Assembly: GCA_963580095.1 (NCBI GenBank)
Contig: CAUZJQ010000231.1
Coordinates: forward strand, 1 to 7,030
Reading direction: 5' to 3'
DNA length: 7,030 nt
Source: CAJWLW01 sp963580095
GTDB taxonomy: Bacteria > Verrucomicrobiota > Lentisphaeria > JABSQK01 > CAJWLW01
In this document: positions 1 to 6,194 of the stretch, piece by piece
Layout: each line of letters starts with the position of its first letter
Numbering within the stretch: the stretch's first letter is position 1
Notes under the pieces: model-generated
Databases searched by the model: none
The model's input: only the letters and a program-made list of their open reading frames with translations
Told to the model about the DNA's origin: nothing
Position numbers and translations under genes: made by a program

Positions 1-76
1 CGTAGAACCCCGCGGGATCAGCGGCTAAACCGACGGCGGTCGATACGATGATGACAATAGGAATGAGGCGTTTCAT
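1..76 (-). CDS. N-terminus of a secreted HEAT-family paralogue (partial, runs off left edge)
   Basis: Only the first 25 codons are present; the gene continues beyond the left edge. The ATG (complement of 74-76) begins MKRLIPIVIIVSTAV, followed by GLAADPAGFY. This is a Sec signal peptide: a short basic start, a hydrophobic core, and a small-residue cleavage region around LAA. It matches the start of the complete HEAT gene ending at 2363 at 21 of 25 residues and 67 of 76 bases. About half of the nine base changes are silent, which suggests the peptide is maintained. The gene is therefore a tandem paralogue, co-oriented with the HEAT gene and 286 bases downstream of its stop. No purine-rich ribosome binding site precedes the start. 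The start is supported by the paralogue using the same one. The mature protein lies outside the window, so HEAT repeats are inferred from the paralogue only. Confidence 0.85.
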   Translation of the reverse strand, partial: MKRLIPIVIIVSTAVGLAADPAGFY

Positions 77-149
77 GGAAACCACGTTGGATTGACCGGG
101 GAAGGAGGACTTGTCGGAAACGGAGGGGAATTTGGCCGTGAATGGCCGT

Positions 150-162
150 TAATACAACTTGT
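150..162. other. Conserved 13-base block in leader copy A (ACAA-C-TTGT dyad)
   Basis: TAATACAACTTGT is identical in both leader copies (here and at 2437-2449), although the rest of the leader is only about 70% identical. It contains the short dyad ACAA-C-TTGT (154-162). It lies about 75-85 bases upstream of the HEAT-paralogue start and about 10 bases after the copied kinase stop. A protein-binding site or promoter element is possible, but no convincing -35/-10 pair could be assigned. Confidence 0.3.
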
Positions 163-194
163 CCAATGGACTATTTCGGCCCCAGCCCGACGCG

Positions 195-362
195 TTTATC
201 GGCGAATGTCTTTGGATGGCGGAGGTATCGGACTGAGCGGGTCCGGATCGATGCCGATCGGCTAAGGGTGGGCTGGCTGTATCGGTCTGCAGCCTGCGGC
301 GAGCAGGATCAGGAACCGGGCTGAGCGTGCGGCGCTCTGTATTACTCGGTACGCGTGGCCGG
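195..362. other. Intergenic spacer with no recognisable gene
   Basis: This lies between the stop of the HEAT gene (complement of 363-365) and the copied kinase tail. Short open frames occur on both strands, but none has a recognisable motif, a ribosome binding site or a match to the neighbouring proteins. The minus-strand frame ending at the copied TAG (171-173) stays open for about 45 codons, up to a TGA at 309-311. Its last residues, RVGLGPK, resemble the kinase ending RIVLAPK, but further upstream the likeness to the FGE-like domain is lost. A small palindrome, CCGGT-C-ACCGG (359-369), covers the HEAT stop codon. It has no T-tract and is not a convincing terminator. Confidence 0.5.
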
Positions 363-2363
363 TCACCGGTCGCGTTTTTTGGCGAGGCGGTAGTTGAACC
401 TGTACTCACGCGGCCTGACAATGCGTCGTTCGATCGATGCGTCGTTGTAGAACTGTCTGGCCTGGTAGGCATAGTATTTCAGTACATAACTGGTCGGTAT
501 GGGGCTTATTTGGTCCAATTCGCGGATGAGGCTGCGGAACAGTTGCTCGACCTGTTTCTGTAGCTCGGTATCGCCGGGATGGCGTTTTGCACAGATGACC
601 AGGCACCACAGCGCAGTGGTGCGAACATTTTCGGAATCGAAGGCGGGCCCTAGCATTGTGATGACGACGGGCGTCGTGATCTGGTCGTACAGGCGCGCTT
701 TCGTCGGCGTCCCGATCGTGGGCAGCCGCGACAGCAGCCAAGCGGCGATGACACGGTCTGTGGCAGTGAGAAACTCACCTGCGGCGTAGTTGGTACGCTT
801 GAGGATTTTGAGCAAGGTGTCTTCAAAGGAGTTGTCGAGGATAGCGCTCATGGAGTTCAGCGCGGCTTTGCGCACATCTGTACTTTGGTCTTGCTGGGCG
901 AAGTGCTTGACGATGTCCGGACCGTTGGCGGGCTTCAGTATACCGATAGATTCAGCAACCGCAGTACGCACCAGAGCGTCCGGATGTTCCTTGAGCACCG
1001 TGATATCTCCAGTCGCTTCCCTGGCGCCGCCGGTGTTGAGCGCCCGGATGGCGGCGGCGATGTTGATCGGCCGGTCGCTGTACGGCAATTTCTGGCGGGC
1101 GTCAGTGGCACTGAGGCGTAGTTGTGTGGCGATGGATTCGTTGTGCATCGAGCTGTCGAGGCGGGTTAGAAGGCGGTAGAGGTTGTAGCGGATGTCGGCG
1201 TTCTTGTTGTCGAGAAAACTACCGGCTTCACGCTCGACGGGATACTTGTCGGCGATGTTCTCGAGCGTGTCGAGTGCGGCGTCCCGCAGCAGTTCACTGC
1301 CTGAATCGCCGCAAAGCTCGATGAGCCGGACATAGGTGTCGCGCTGTGGGAAGATGCCCATGGAAATGGCGGCGCGGCGCCTCACGATCGGTGCCGGGTC
1401 GCGGGACAGTTTGAGGAGGTCAGGCAGAAGCTCGCTGGTTTCGAGCCTGCCAATCGTGGCTGCGGCTGCGGCTCGGACACTGGTGTGCTCGCAAACGATG
1501 AGGGAACGCAGCAGGCTGAATTGAAGATCTTTGTCGAGGTCGGCGCTGAGGTTCTCGGCGATGGTGGTGCGCACCAGCGGGTGACCCGCTCCTGCGAACT
1601 GGGCCAAACGCTCTCGCACTGCCATGGTCCAGTCGGTACGACTCATGATGACGCCGATTGCCTGAGCGCGATCGGTCGGATTCGGCGCATCCAGCTGTGT
1701 TTTCCAGTTGTCGATACTTGTGCCGGTATGCTTCCGTGCCAGGGCGCCCCAGGTCTCCTCGACAACCGGCAGCTGCGACTCGTTGCCGAGTAGCTCGAGG
1801 AGGCGGGCAGCCTGAAAGTCGGCTTGCTGCGCATAGAGCTGAACGGCTTCGCGGCGCACGTCCGGATCCTCATGCATCAGGTAAGTTTCACTCTCGGGGC
1901 ATGACGTTTCCAGCAGGCGGAAGGCCTTGAGGATATCGGCTATGACATAGGCGTCGAGTTCGACAGCGAGCAGTTTTTTGAGCAGGTCTTGGGCGATTGG
2001 ATTGTTGCACGCGATGAGTCGCATGACGAGGTTTGAGCGGGCCAGTGGATCGCGGCTGTTGAGCAGGAAATTGTTGAGTGCGAGGATCGAGACATCGGGG
2101 GTGTACTTCGGCGCCTTGTTTCTGAAGTGCGGCTCTTCCGTGTAGCCGATGTCCTGCCACGTCGACAAGATGTACCGCATAAAACGGGGACCGGGATTGA
2201 GGCTGACGTACTCGGAATCACTTAGCTCATATGCGCCGTCGTCGGCGTCGAAGTACGTACGGTCGGGATTGTGGATGACTTCGAAATCGTAGAATCCAGC
2301 GGGATCAGCGGCTAGGCTGACGGCGGTCGATACGATGATGATAACAGGGATGAGGCGTTGCAT
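363..2363 (-). CDS. Secreted HEAT-repeat protein, 666 aa
   Basis: This is an exported all-helical scaffold protein, probably acting in protein-protein interaction outside the cytoplasm. Residues 1-19 form a Sec signal peptide (MQRLIPVIIIVSTAV, then SLAA); no lipobox cysteine follows. From about residue 90 to 615 the chain is helical, with HEAT-type second-helix motifs (D/H-x-x-VR-x-x-A) at about 166, 261, 293, 322, 356, 388, 460, 494 and 577. These motifs resemble the HEAT/PBS-lyase-like family, but no enzyme motif is visible. Residues 20-90 are rich in Asp and Tyr and are unassigned. The C-terminus is basic and Tyr/Arg-rich, ending in KKRDR. The gene starts 94 bases after the kinase stop on the same strand, so co-transcription is plausible. 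The start is supported by the matching start of the left-edge paralogue. No Shine-Dalgarno sequence is seen. The specific function is unknown. Confidence 0.9.
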   Translation of the reverse strand: MQRLIPVIIIVSTAVSLAADPAGFYDFEVIHNPDRTYFDADDGAYELSDSEYVSLNPGPRFMRYILSTWQDIGYTEEPHFRNKAPKYTPDVSILALNNFLLNSRDPLARSNLVMRLIACNNPIAQDLLKKLLAVELDAYVIADILKAFRLLETSCPESETYLMHEDPDVRREAVQLYAQQADFQAARLLELLGNESQLPVVEETWGALARKHTGTSIDNWKTQLDAPNPTDRAQAIGVIMSRTDWTMAVRERLAQFAGAGHPLVRTTIAENLSADLDKDLQFSLLRSLIVCEHTSVRAAAAATIGRLETSELLPDLLKLSRDPAPIVRRRAAISMGIFPQRDTYVRLIELCGDSGSELLRDAALDTLENIADKYPVEREAGSFLDNKNADIRYNLYRLLTRLDSSMHNESIATQLRLSATDARQKLPYSDRPINIAAAIRALNTGGAREATGDITVLKEHPDALVRTAVAESIGILKPANGPDIVKHFAQQDQSTDVRKAALNSMSAILDNSFEDTLLKILKRTNYAAGEFLTATDRVIAAWLLSRLPTIGTPTKARLYDQITTPVVITMLGPAFDSENVRTTALWCLVICAKRHPGDTELQKQVEQLFRSLIRELDQISPIPTSYVLKYYAYQARQFYNDASIERRIVRPREYRFNYRLAKKRDR

Positions 2364-2481
2364 GGCACGCTCGTTGGATTGACTGGAGAAAGGAGATTTT
2401 TCGGAGACAGATGGAAGGTTTGCTGCGAATAGGCACTAATACAACTTGTGCGACGGACTATTTCGGCGCCAGCACAATGCG
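2288..2481 (-). repeat. Copy B of the tandem duplication (HEAT gene start + leader + kinase-gene tail)
   Basis: This is the partner of 1-194. It spans the first 25 codons of the HEAT gene (2288-2363), the full 94-base spacer (2364-2457) and the last eight codons, including the stop, of the large kinase gene (2458-2481). There are no insertions or deletions relative to copy A. Here the kinase tail is attached to an intact gene, so this copy probably keeps the ancestral arrangement and copy A is the derived junction. In the sense of the HEAT mRNA, the spacer has a pyrimidine-rich stretch (complement of 2384-2396) where a Shine-Dalgarno sequence would not be expected. Confidence 0.85.
2437..2449. 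other. Conserved 13-base block in leader copy B (ACAA-C-TTGT dyad)
   Basis: This is the second identical instance of TAATACAACTTGT, placed 75-85 bases upstream of the complete HEAT gene's start and 8 bases beyond the kinase stop. The dyad ACAA-C-TTGT is at 2441-2449. It is the longest unbroken match within the otherwise diverged leader. A regulatory role is an inference from this conservation only. Confidence 0.3.
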
Positions 2482-5400
2482 GAAACCGATGTTGTCGAAG
2501 GGTTCGTTGACCTCGGCATAATTGAATCCTGCGGGTTCGACGACGAGCAGGGGCTTCATGAGGCTTGTCCAGGCACCGCCGAAAACACCGCGTCGCCCTT
2601 CGCGTTCGTCGCTGGTCCACTCCCAGACATTACCGGAGAGGCCGAACAGGTCCCAGGCATTTTTGCCGCTGTCCTTGACGTCGCAGGTGACGGCGAACTT
2701 GTCGGCGTATCCAGCCAGATCCCAATCCTCCGGGAAAACTTCCTGATTTGCGTAATTGCCGTTTGCCGGGGGCCATTCATTGCCCCAGGGGTAGAGGCGA
2801 TCAATGCCGGTAGTTGCGATGGTCTGCCACTCCTTTTTGGTCGGCAGTCGGAACGCGTAACCATCCGGCAGAAACTGGTCTCTGGCCATCGTCGAGTTGA
2901 GCCAGGAACAATAGGCGACGCAATTGTAGTAGGTTACTTCGATGACCGGCTGGTCGTTGCCGTTGAGGGAGAATCCTTCCTCCGCCTTCTTGCTGTCGTG
3001 CAGCGGCTTGTACTTGCGGTACTGAGCATTGGTCACTTCGTACTGGCCGACCCAGATCTTGAGCTTGTCGACCCAGACCAGTTCGATATTGACCATCGGC
3101 ATAGTCCAGTTTTTGCCCGTTTCGCCGTGGTACTTCTCGTTGCCTTTCGCGATGATTGCGTTGTACTTATCGACAGTCTTCTTGAATTCCGTGACGGCGA
3201 GATCGAATTGCTTCTTCGTGCGGTATTCCTCGGCCATGGTGCGTGAGACATCAGCATCGACGAAGGCCTGGGCGAACTTCGGGTCGGCGCCTTCGAAGCG
3301 TTTCGCCTGTTCATGGATGGCGGCTGCCTGTTCCTGCAGCTTTCCAATTTCCTTTTTCTTCTCCTGGATAGCCCGCAACTCCATGTTGTGGACAGCGTCG
3401 ATGAGTTGCTTGTAGGTGGTGATGGCGAGCTCGTAATTTTCCTGCTCCATGAGAGTCTCGGCGGTTTTCGCGACGTCATCGATCTCCGGGAGGTAAACGG
3501 CGATCTGCGGATCCTCAGCGGTTTTCTTGATGATGGCAGCGAGGCTGTTCTTCTGCTGCTCGGCGCGCTGCTTGAACTCTTTGCGCCTGGCTTCTTCTTT
3601 GAGACGCTTCTGTTTTTCTGCAAACTGTGCCATTTGACTGGCGATCTCTTCTTCCTGCTGGCGCTTGAGTTCCTCGGCCTGCTTGCGGGCTAGTTCCTCG
3701 GCCTCTATCGCCGCGTCTGCTGTGGCCTGCTGGCGCTTGAGTTCCTCGGCGACGCGTCGGTCAGGTTCGTCGTCGGTCACGCGGTCGCCGTCGTTGACAT
3801 GGGCGGTCACATCGATATCCGAACCGTTGTCGTTCATCGGCACGGTGTCGACGTCCGTACCGTTGCCGGTGTATGCCACTGTGACGTCGGTGGCCTGCTG
3901 GGAGGAACTGCCGGAGTGCGGCGACCGGCGTTGTTTGCTGTCCTCTGCCCGGTCGCTGTCACCGGGGCTCACAGCCAGAAAGCCACAGACACCCAGAATC
4001 AGGAGGATAGCGGCGGCAATGCCCAGTTTCACGAAGATTGGCATACCTTTGCGATTGAGAGCCTGGGCGAACTCGGTGCAACTGCCAAAGCGTTGCGAGG
4101 GATTCTTGCTCAATGCCCGGAGGATTACTTCGTTCTCCTGTTTACCCACTCCTTCGATCGGCTCGGGCGGTTTTTCGAGCACGTCGTGGTACAGGTTCTT
4201 GAGCTGGCGCTCCTCCTCGGAGAGTTGCTTGTCTGCTTTGTCGTCAGCGGCCTTTTCGAGGTACTTGGGGTTCTTCAGCCAGAACGGCAGGCGGTGCCCG
4301 AGCATTTCGTAGACCATGACAGCGAAGGAGTACTGGTCTGTACGCTGTGTCAACTCCTCTTTCTGCCAGATTTCGGGCGACTGGTAGTCCGGGGTAGAGG
4401 AGGGGTACTTGTAGAGTTGCTTGTCGTTACGATGGGGATCATTCTCTGGCGAACAGTATGTGATACCATGGTCAAGCAGGCGGACTTGGGTGTCGTTGTC
4501 TACCAGGTAAATGCTCTCGGGCTTGAGGTCATGGTGGACAATGTTGAACTTGGAATTGATGCTGTCGATGGCCTCGGCGATTTTGGCCAGGAGCGGGTGG
4601 ATATCGCCAACCGTGATGCCGTCGAATTCGATATTTTTCTTGTGCACCCAGGACCGCAGGTTGCGGCCGCCGAGCAGTTCCATGATGACGAAGAGTTCAC
4701 CGGTGCTGTCATTATGGATGAGGTCGCGGATATGCACCAGGTTGGGGTGTGACAGGCGCATCAGTCGCTGGATGTTCTCCTTGATGCGCGGCATGTCCGA
4801 TGCCGGGAATTCGCGGCCCGGCCACAAGCTTTTGACAGCGCATTCGACACCGGCCTTGGTGTCTATGCAGTGGTAGACGACACCGGCCTGGCTTTCACCG
4901 ACGAACTTGAGGACGCGGAAGCGGTCGAGAATGAGGTCGTCGACCTCGTAGGTGCTGTACTGCATGGGCGTTGCCACCGTCGGGTCGTCGATGGCAGCAC
5001 CACCCATGCTGGCGGAGAAGCCTTCGATGCCGCCGGGTATGGTTTGGCCGCTGCCTTGGATCACGGCGAGGCGCTGAAGGACTTCGTCGTAGCTCCCGAT
5101 GCGCTCGGTGCGTTCCGGTTCGAGCATGTTGTAGATCAGTTCGCAGAGTTCCGCAGGGACATCGTCGCGCAAACTTTCGATCGGCTCGTACTTCTTCTGG
5201 ATCTGCGCCATGTATATCATCGGGGCGGTGGCGCCGGAGAATGCTTTCTGGCCGGTGCATACCTCGTAGAGCGTGGCACCGACTGCAAAGATATCGGTAC
5301 GGTGGTCGATGCTAGTCTCGCCGGTGGCTTGCTCGGGCGCCATGTAGTGCGGGGTGCCGATGGGGACGCCGGCGTTGGTCAGCTCCGGCATGTCGTAATT

Positions 5401-5928
5401 CTCATCCGTCGTATTCATCGGCTTGGCGAGGCCCAGGTCAACAATCTTGATGATATCGTTGGTGGTGATCATGATGTTCTGCGGCTTGATGTCGCGATGG
5501 ATGATCTTGTAGCTGTCCCAGGCGAATTTCAGGCCACTTACGGTCTGGCGCGCGATACCAATGATCTGCGGCATGGTATAGACGCTGTTCTTTTCGAGAT
5601 GCTCGGCGATGGAGGCGCCGTCGATGAACTCCATGGCGATAAACCAGGTGTCCGAGTCGAAGTTCGCTTCGTAGATCTGCGCCAGGTTCGGGTGATTGAT
5701 GACGGCGGCGCTCTTCGCTTCGCGGATAAATCGTTGCTCAATGTTCTCGCGCAACTGTGGATTGGCCTGCTGCGCCACCAGTTCACGGTTCATGAATTTG
5801 ATTGCCACAGGGCGGGATAGCGTCAGGTCTTCGGCGAGAAACACTGCCCCCATACCACCTTGGCCCAGCATCTGCCCCAGGCGGAAATGGCTGATCGTCC
5901 TGCCGGTTTCGTAAACTACGTTCGACAT
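2458..5928 (-). CDS. Membrane Ser/Thr protein kinase: tandem kinase domains, TM helix, coiled coil, FGE-like (SUMF1) domain, 1156 aa
   Basis: Likely a transmembrane signalling kinase. Kinase domain 1 (about 16-288) is of the bacterial PknB/Hanks type and intact: glycine loop GQGGMG (22-27), VAIK Lys44, helix-C Glu70, HRD with Asp146, Asn151, DLG 164-166, APE 197-199. Domain 2 (about 335-625) is degenerate: GESQAG loop (344-349) lacking the middle glycine, Lys366, HHD 465-467, Ser472 where the metal-binding Asn is expected, DHG 486-488, SPE 517-519. A single hydrophobic helix lies at about 635-653. Next come an Asp-rich linker and charged coiled-coil segments (about 722-800 and 850-930). The C-terminal domain (about 941-1156) is FGE/SUMF1-like, with GQYEVTNAQY, FRLPTKKEW, YPWGNEW and GLSGNVWEW, but it has no cysteine near GGAW or after it, so FGE catalysis is unlikely. 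The start is the ATG just before the kinase fold; no Shine-Dalgarno sequence is seen. HEAT genes follow on the same strand. Confidence 0.95.
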   Translation of the reverse strand: MSNVVYETGRTISHFRLGQMLGQGGMGAVFLAEDLTLSRPVAIKFMNRELVAQQANPQLRENIEQRFIREAKSAAVINHPNLAQIYEANFDSDTWFIAMEFIDGASIAEHLEKNSVYTMPQIIGIARQTVSGLKFAWDSYKIIHRDIKPQNIMITTNDIIKIVDLGLAKPMNTTDENYDMPELTNAGVPIGTPHYMAPEQATGETSIDHRTDIFAVGATLYEVCTGQKAFSGATAPMIYMAQIQKKYEPIESLRDDVPAELCELIYNMLEPERTERIGSYDEVLQRLAVIQGSGQTIPGGIEGFSASMGGAAIDDPTVATPMQYSTYEVDDLILDRFRVLKFVGESQAGVVYHCIDTKAGVECAVKSLWPGREFPASDMPRIKENIQRLMRLSHPNLVHIRDLIHNDSTGELFVIMELLGGRNLRSWVHKKNIEFDGITVGDIHPLLAKIAEAIDSINSKFNIVHHDLKPESIYLVDNDTQVRLLDHGITYCSPENDPHRNDKQLYKYPSSTPDYQSPEIWQKEELTQRTDQYSFAVMVYEMLGHRLPFWLKNPKYLEKAADDKADKQLSEEERQLKNLYHDVLEKPPEPIEGVGKQENEVILRALSKNPSQRFGSCTEFAQALNRKGMPIFVKLGIAAAILLILGVCGFLAVSPGDSDRAEDSKQRRSPHSGSSSQQATDVTVAYTGNGTDVDTVPMNDNGSDIDVTAHVNDGDRVTDDEPDRRVAEELKRQQATADAAIEAEELARKQAEELKRQQEEEIASQMAQFAEKQKRLKEEARRKEFKQRAEQQKNSLAAIIKKTAEDPQIAVYLPEIDDVAKTAETLMEQENYELAITTYKQLIDAVHNMELRAIQEKKKEIGKLQEQAAAIHEQAKRFEGADPKFAQAFVDADVSRTMAEEYRTKKQFDLAVTEFKKTVDKYNAIIAKGNEKYHGETGKNWTMPMVNIELVWVDKLKIWVGQYEVTNAQYRKYKPLHDSKKAEEGFSLNGNDQPVIEVTYYNCVAYCSWLNSTMARDQFLPDGYAFRLPTKKEWQTIATTGIDRLYPWGNEWPPANGNYANQEVFPEDWDLAGYADKFAVTCDVKDSGKNAWDLFGLSGNVWEWTSDEREGRRGVFGGAWTSLMKPLLVVEPAGFNYAEVNEPFDNIGFRIVLAPK
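3654..3750 (-). repeat. Internal direct repeats in the kinase coiled coil
   Basis: A 25-base sequence occurs identically at 3654-3678 and 3726-3750, exactly 72 bases apart. It encodes AEELKRQQ at residues 751-758 and 727-734. A third related unit, AEELARKQ, sits at residues 743-750. The units fall on an 8-residue spacing. Perfect DNA identity suggests recent repeat expansion in the coiled coil just outside the membrane, rather than selection on the protein alone. Confidence 0.8.
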
Positions 5929-6194
5929 GGGCTGTTCTTGGGCTGTATCTGACGCAATGAGAGTAAGTAAGGCCGCTTCAGGTGCGGGTGCATTTGTGCT
6001 TGCGTCACTATCACATTAGGTTAGGCGATACCATTCAAATGCAATATAGCGAGGCCGGTGCAATTCACAACCGGTCCAGCCTGCTGCCTGGCAGGCCTCT
6101 CCAAACTGTTCGACGTCTGCGTTGCGACCAAAGCGCTGGCGCCTTTATCGTAAAGAACCGGATGGAGTGAGACCGAATCACGGATGGCGGGTCC
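5929..6194. promoter_or_regulatory. Divergent intergenic region between two kinase genes
   Basis: This 266-base gap separates the minus-strand kinase start (5928) from the plus-strand kinase start (6195), so it should hold promoters for both genes. It is locally more AT-rich around 6005-6050 (CACATTAGG and CAATATAG). I could not assign a -35/-10 pair with confidence. Short inverted repeats are present: CCGGT with ACCGG (6055-6059 and 6070-6074) and GCCTGC with GCAGGC (6079-6084 and 6091-6096). Just before the minus-strand ATG, ACAGCCC occurs twice in direct orientation. Neither gene has a clear Shine-Dalgarno sequence. Confidence 0.55.
6079..6096. other. Short inverted repeat (GCCTGC-6-GCAGGC)
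   Basis: A 6-base perfect stem flanks a 6-base loop (TGCCTG), and the overlapping inner dyad TGCC-T-GGCA offers an alternative pairing. No T-run follows on either strand, so it is not a typical terminator. Its place near the middle of the divergent region is compatible with an operator, but a dyad this short can occur by chance. Confidence 0.25.

Larger units (their letters stand above)
1..194 (-). repeat. Copy A of a tandem duplication (HEAT gene start + leader + kinase-gene tail)
   Basis: This segment aligns without a gap to 2288-2481. By hand count, identity is about 67/76 over the coding start (1-76), 67/94 over the spacer (77-170) and 20/24 over the next bases (171-194). Bases 171-194 match the last codons of the large kinase gene, including its TAG stop (complement of 171-173 here and 2458-2460 there). 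Similarity fades after about 194. To the left the duplication runs past the window edge. The offset between copies is 2287 bases, roughly one HEAT gene plus spacer, so it looks like an old unequal tandem duplication of a unit consisting of kinase tail, leader and HEAT gene. Confidence 0.85.

Noticed and set aside
359..369. Palindrome CCGGT-C-ACCGG at the HEAT stop codon as a terminator
   Set aside because: A 5-base stem with a 1-base centre cannot form a stable hairpin loop, and no T-run follows.
142..472. Small open frames in the spacer (plus 142-324, minus 149-472)
   Set aside because: They show no motif, ribosome binding site or paralogue. The minus frame overlaps the end of the HEAT gene in another frame, and the plus frame starts inside the duplicated leader but is not preserved in the other copy.
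2458..3108. Annotating the C-terminal domain as an active sulfatase-modifying enzyme
   Set aside because: The fold motifs are present, but the catalytic cysteines are missing from the C-terminal stretch, so only FGE-like is supported.
2446..3246. Plus-strand open frame of 266 codons
   Set aside because: It is antisense to the FGE-like domain, whose conserved motifs fix the minus strand as coding.
3799..5820. Two plus-strand open frames of about 316 codons each (3799-4752 and 4870-5820)
   Set aside because: Both are antisense to the kinase domains of the large minus-strand gene and have no motifs of their own. Asp/Val/Gly-rich antisense frames like these are expected opposite GC-rich coding DNA.
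6000..6034. Possible plus-strand promoter (TTGCGT with TAGGTT or TACCAT)
   Set aside because: None of the pairings gives both a good -10 and an acceptable spacer, so no promoter was called.
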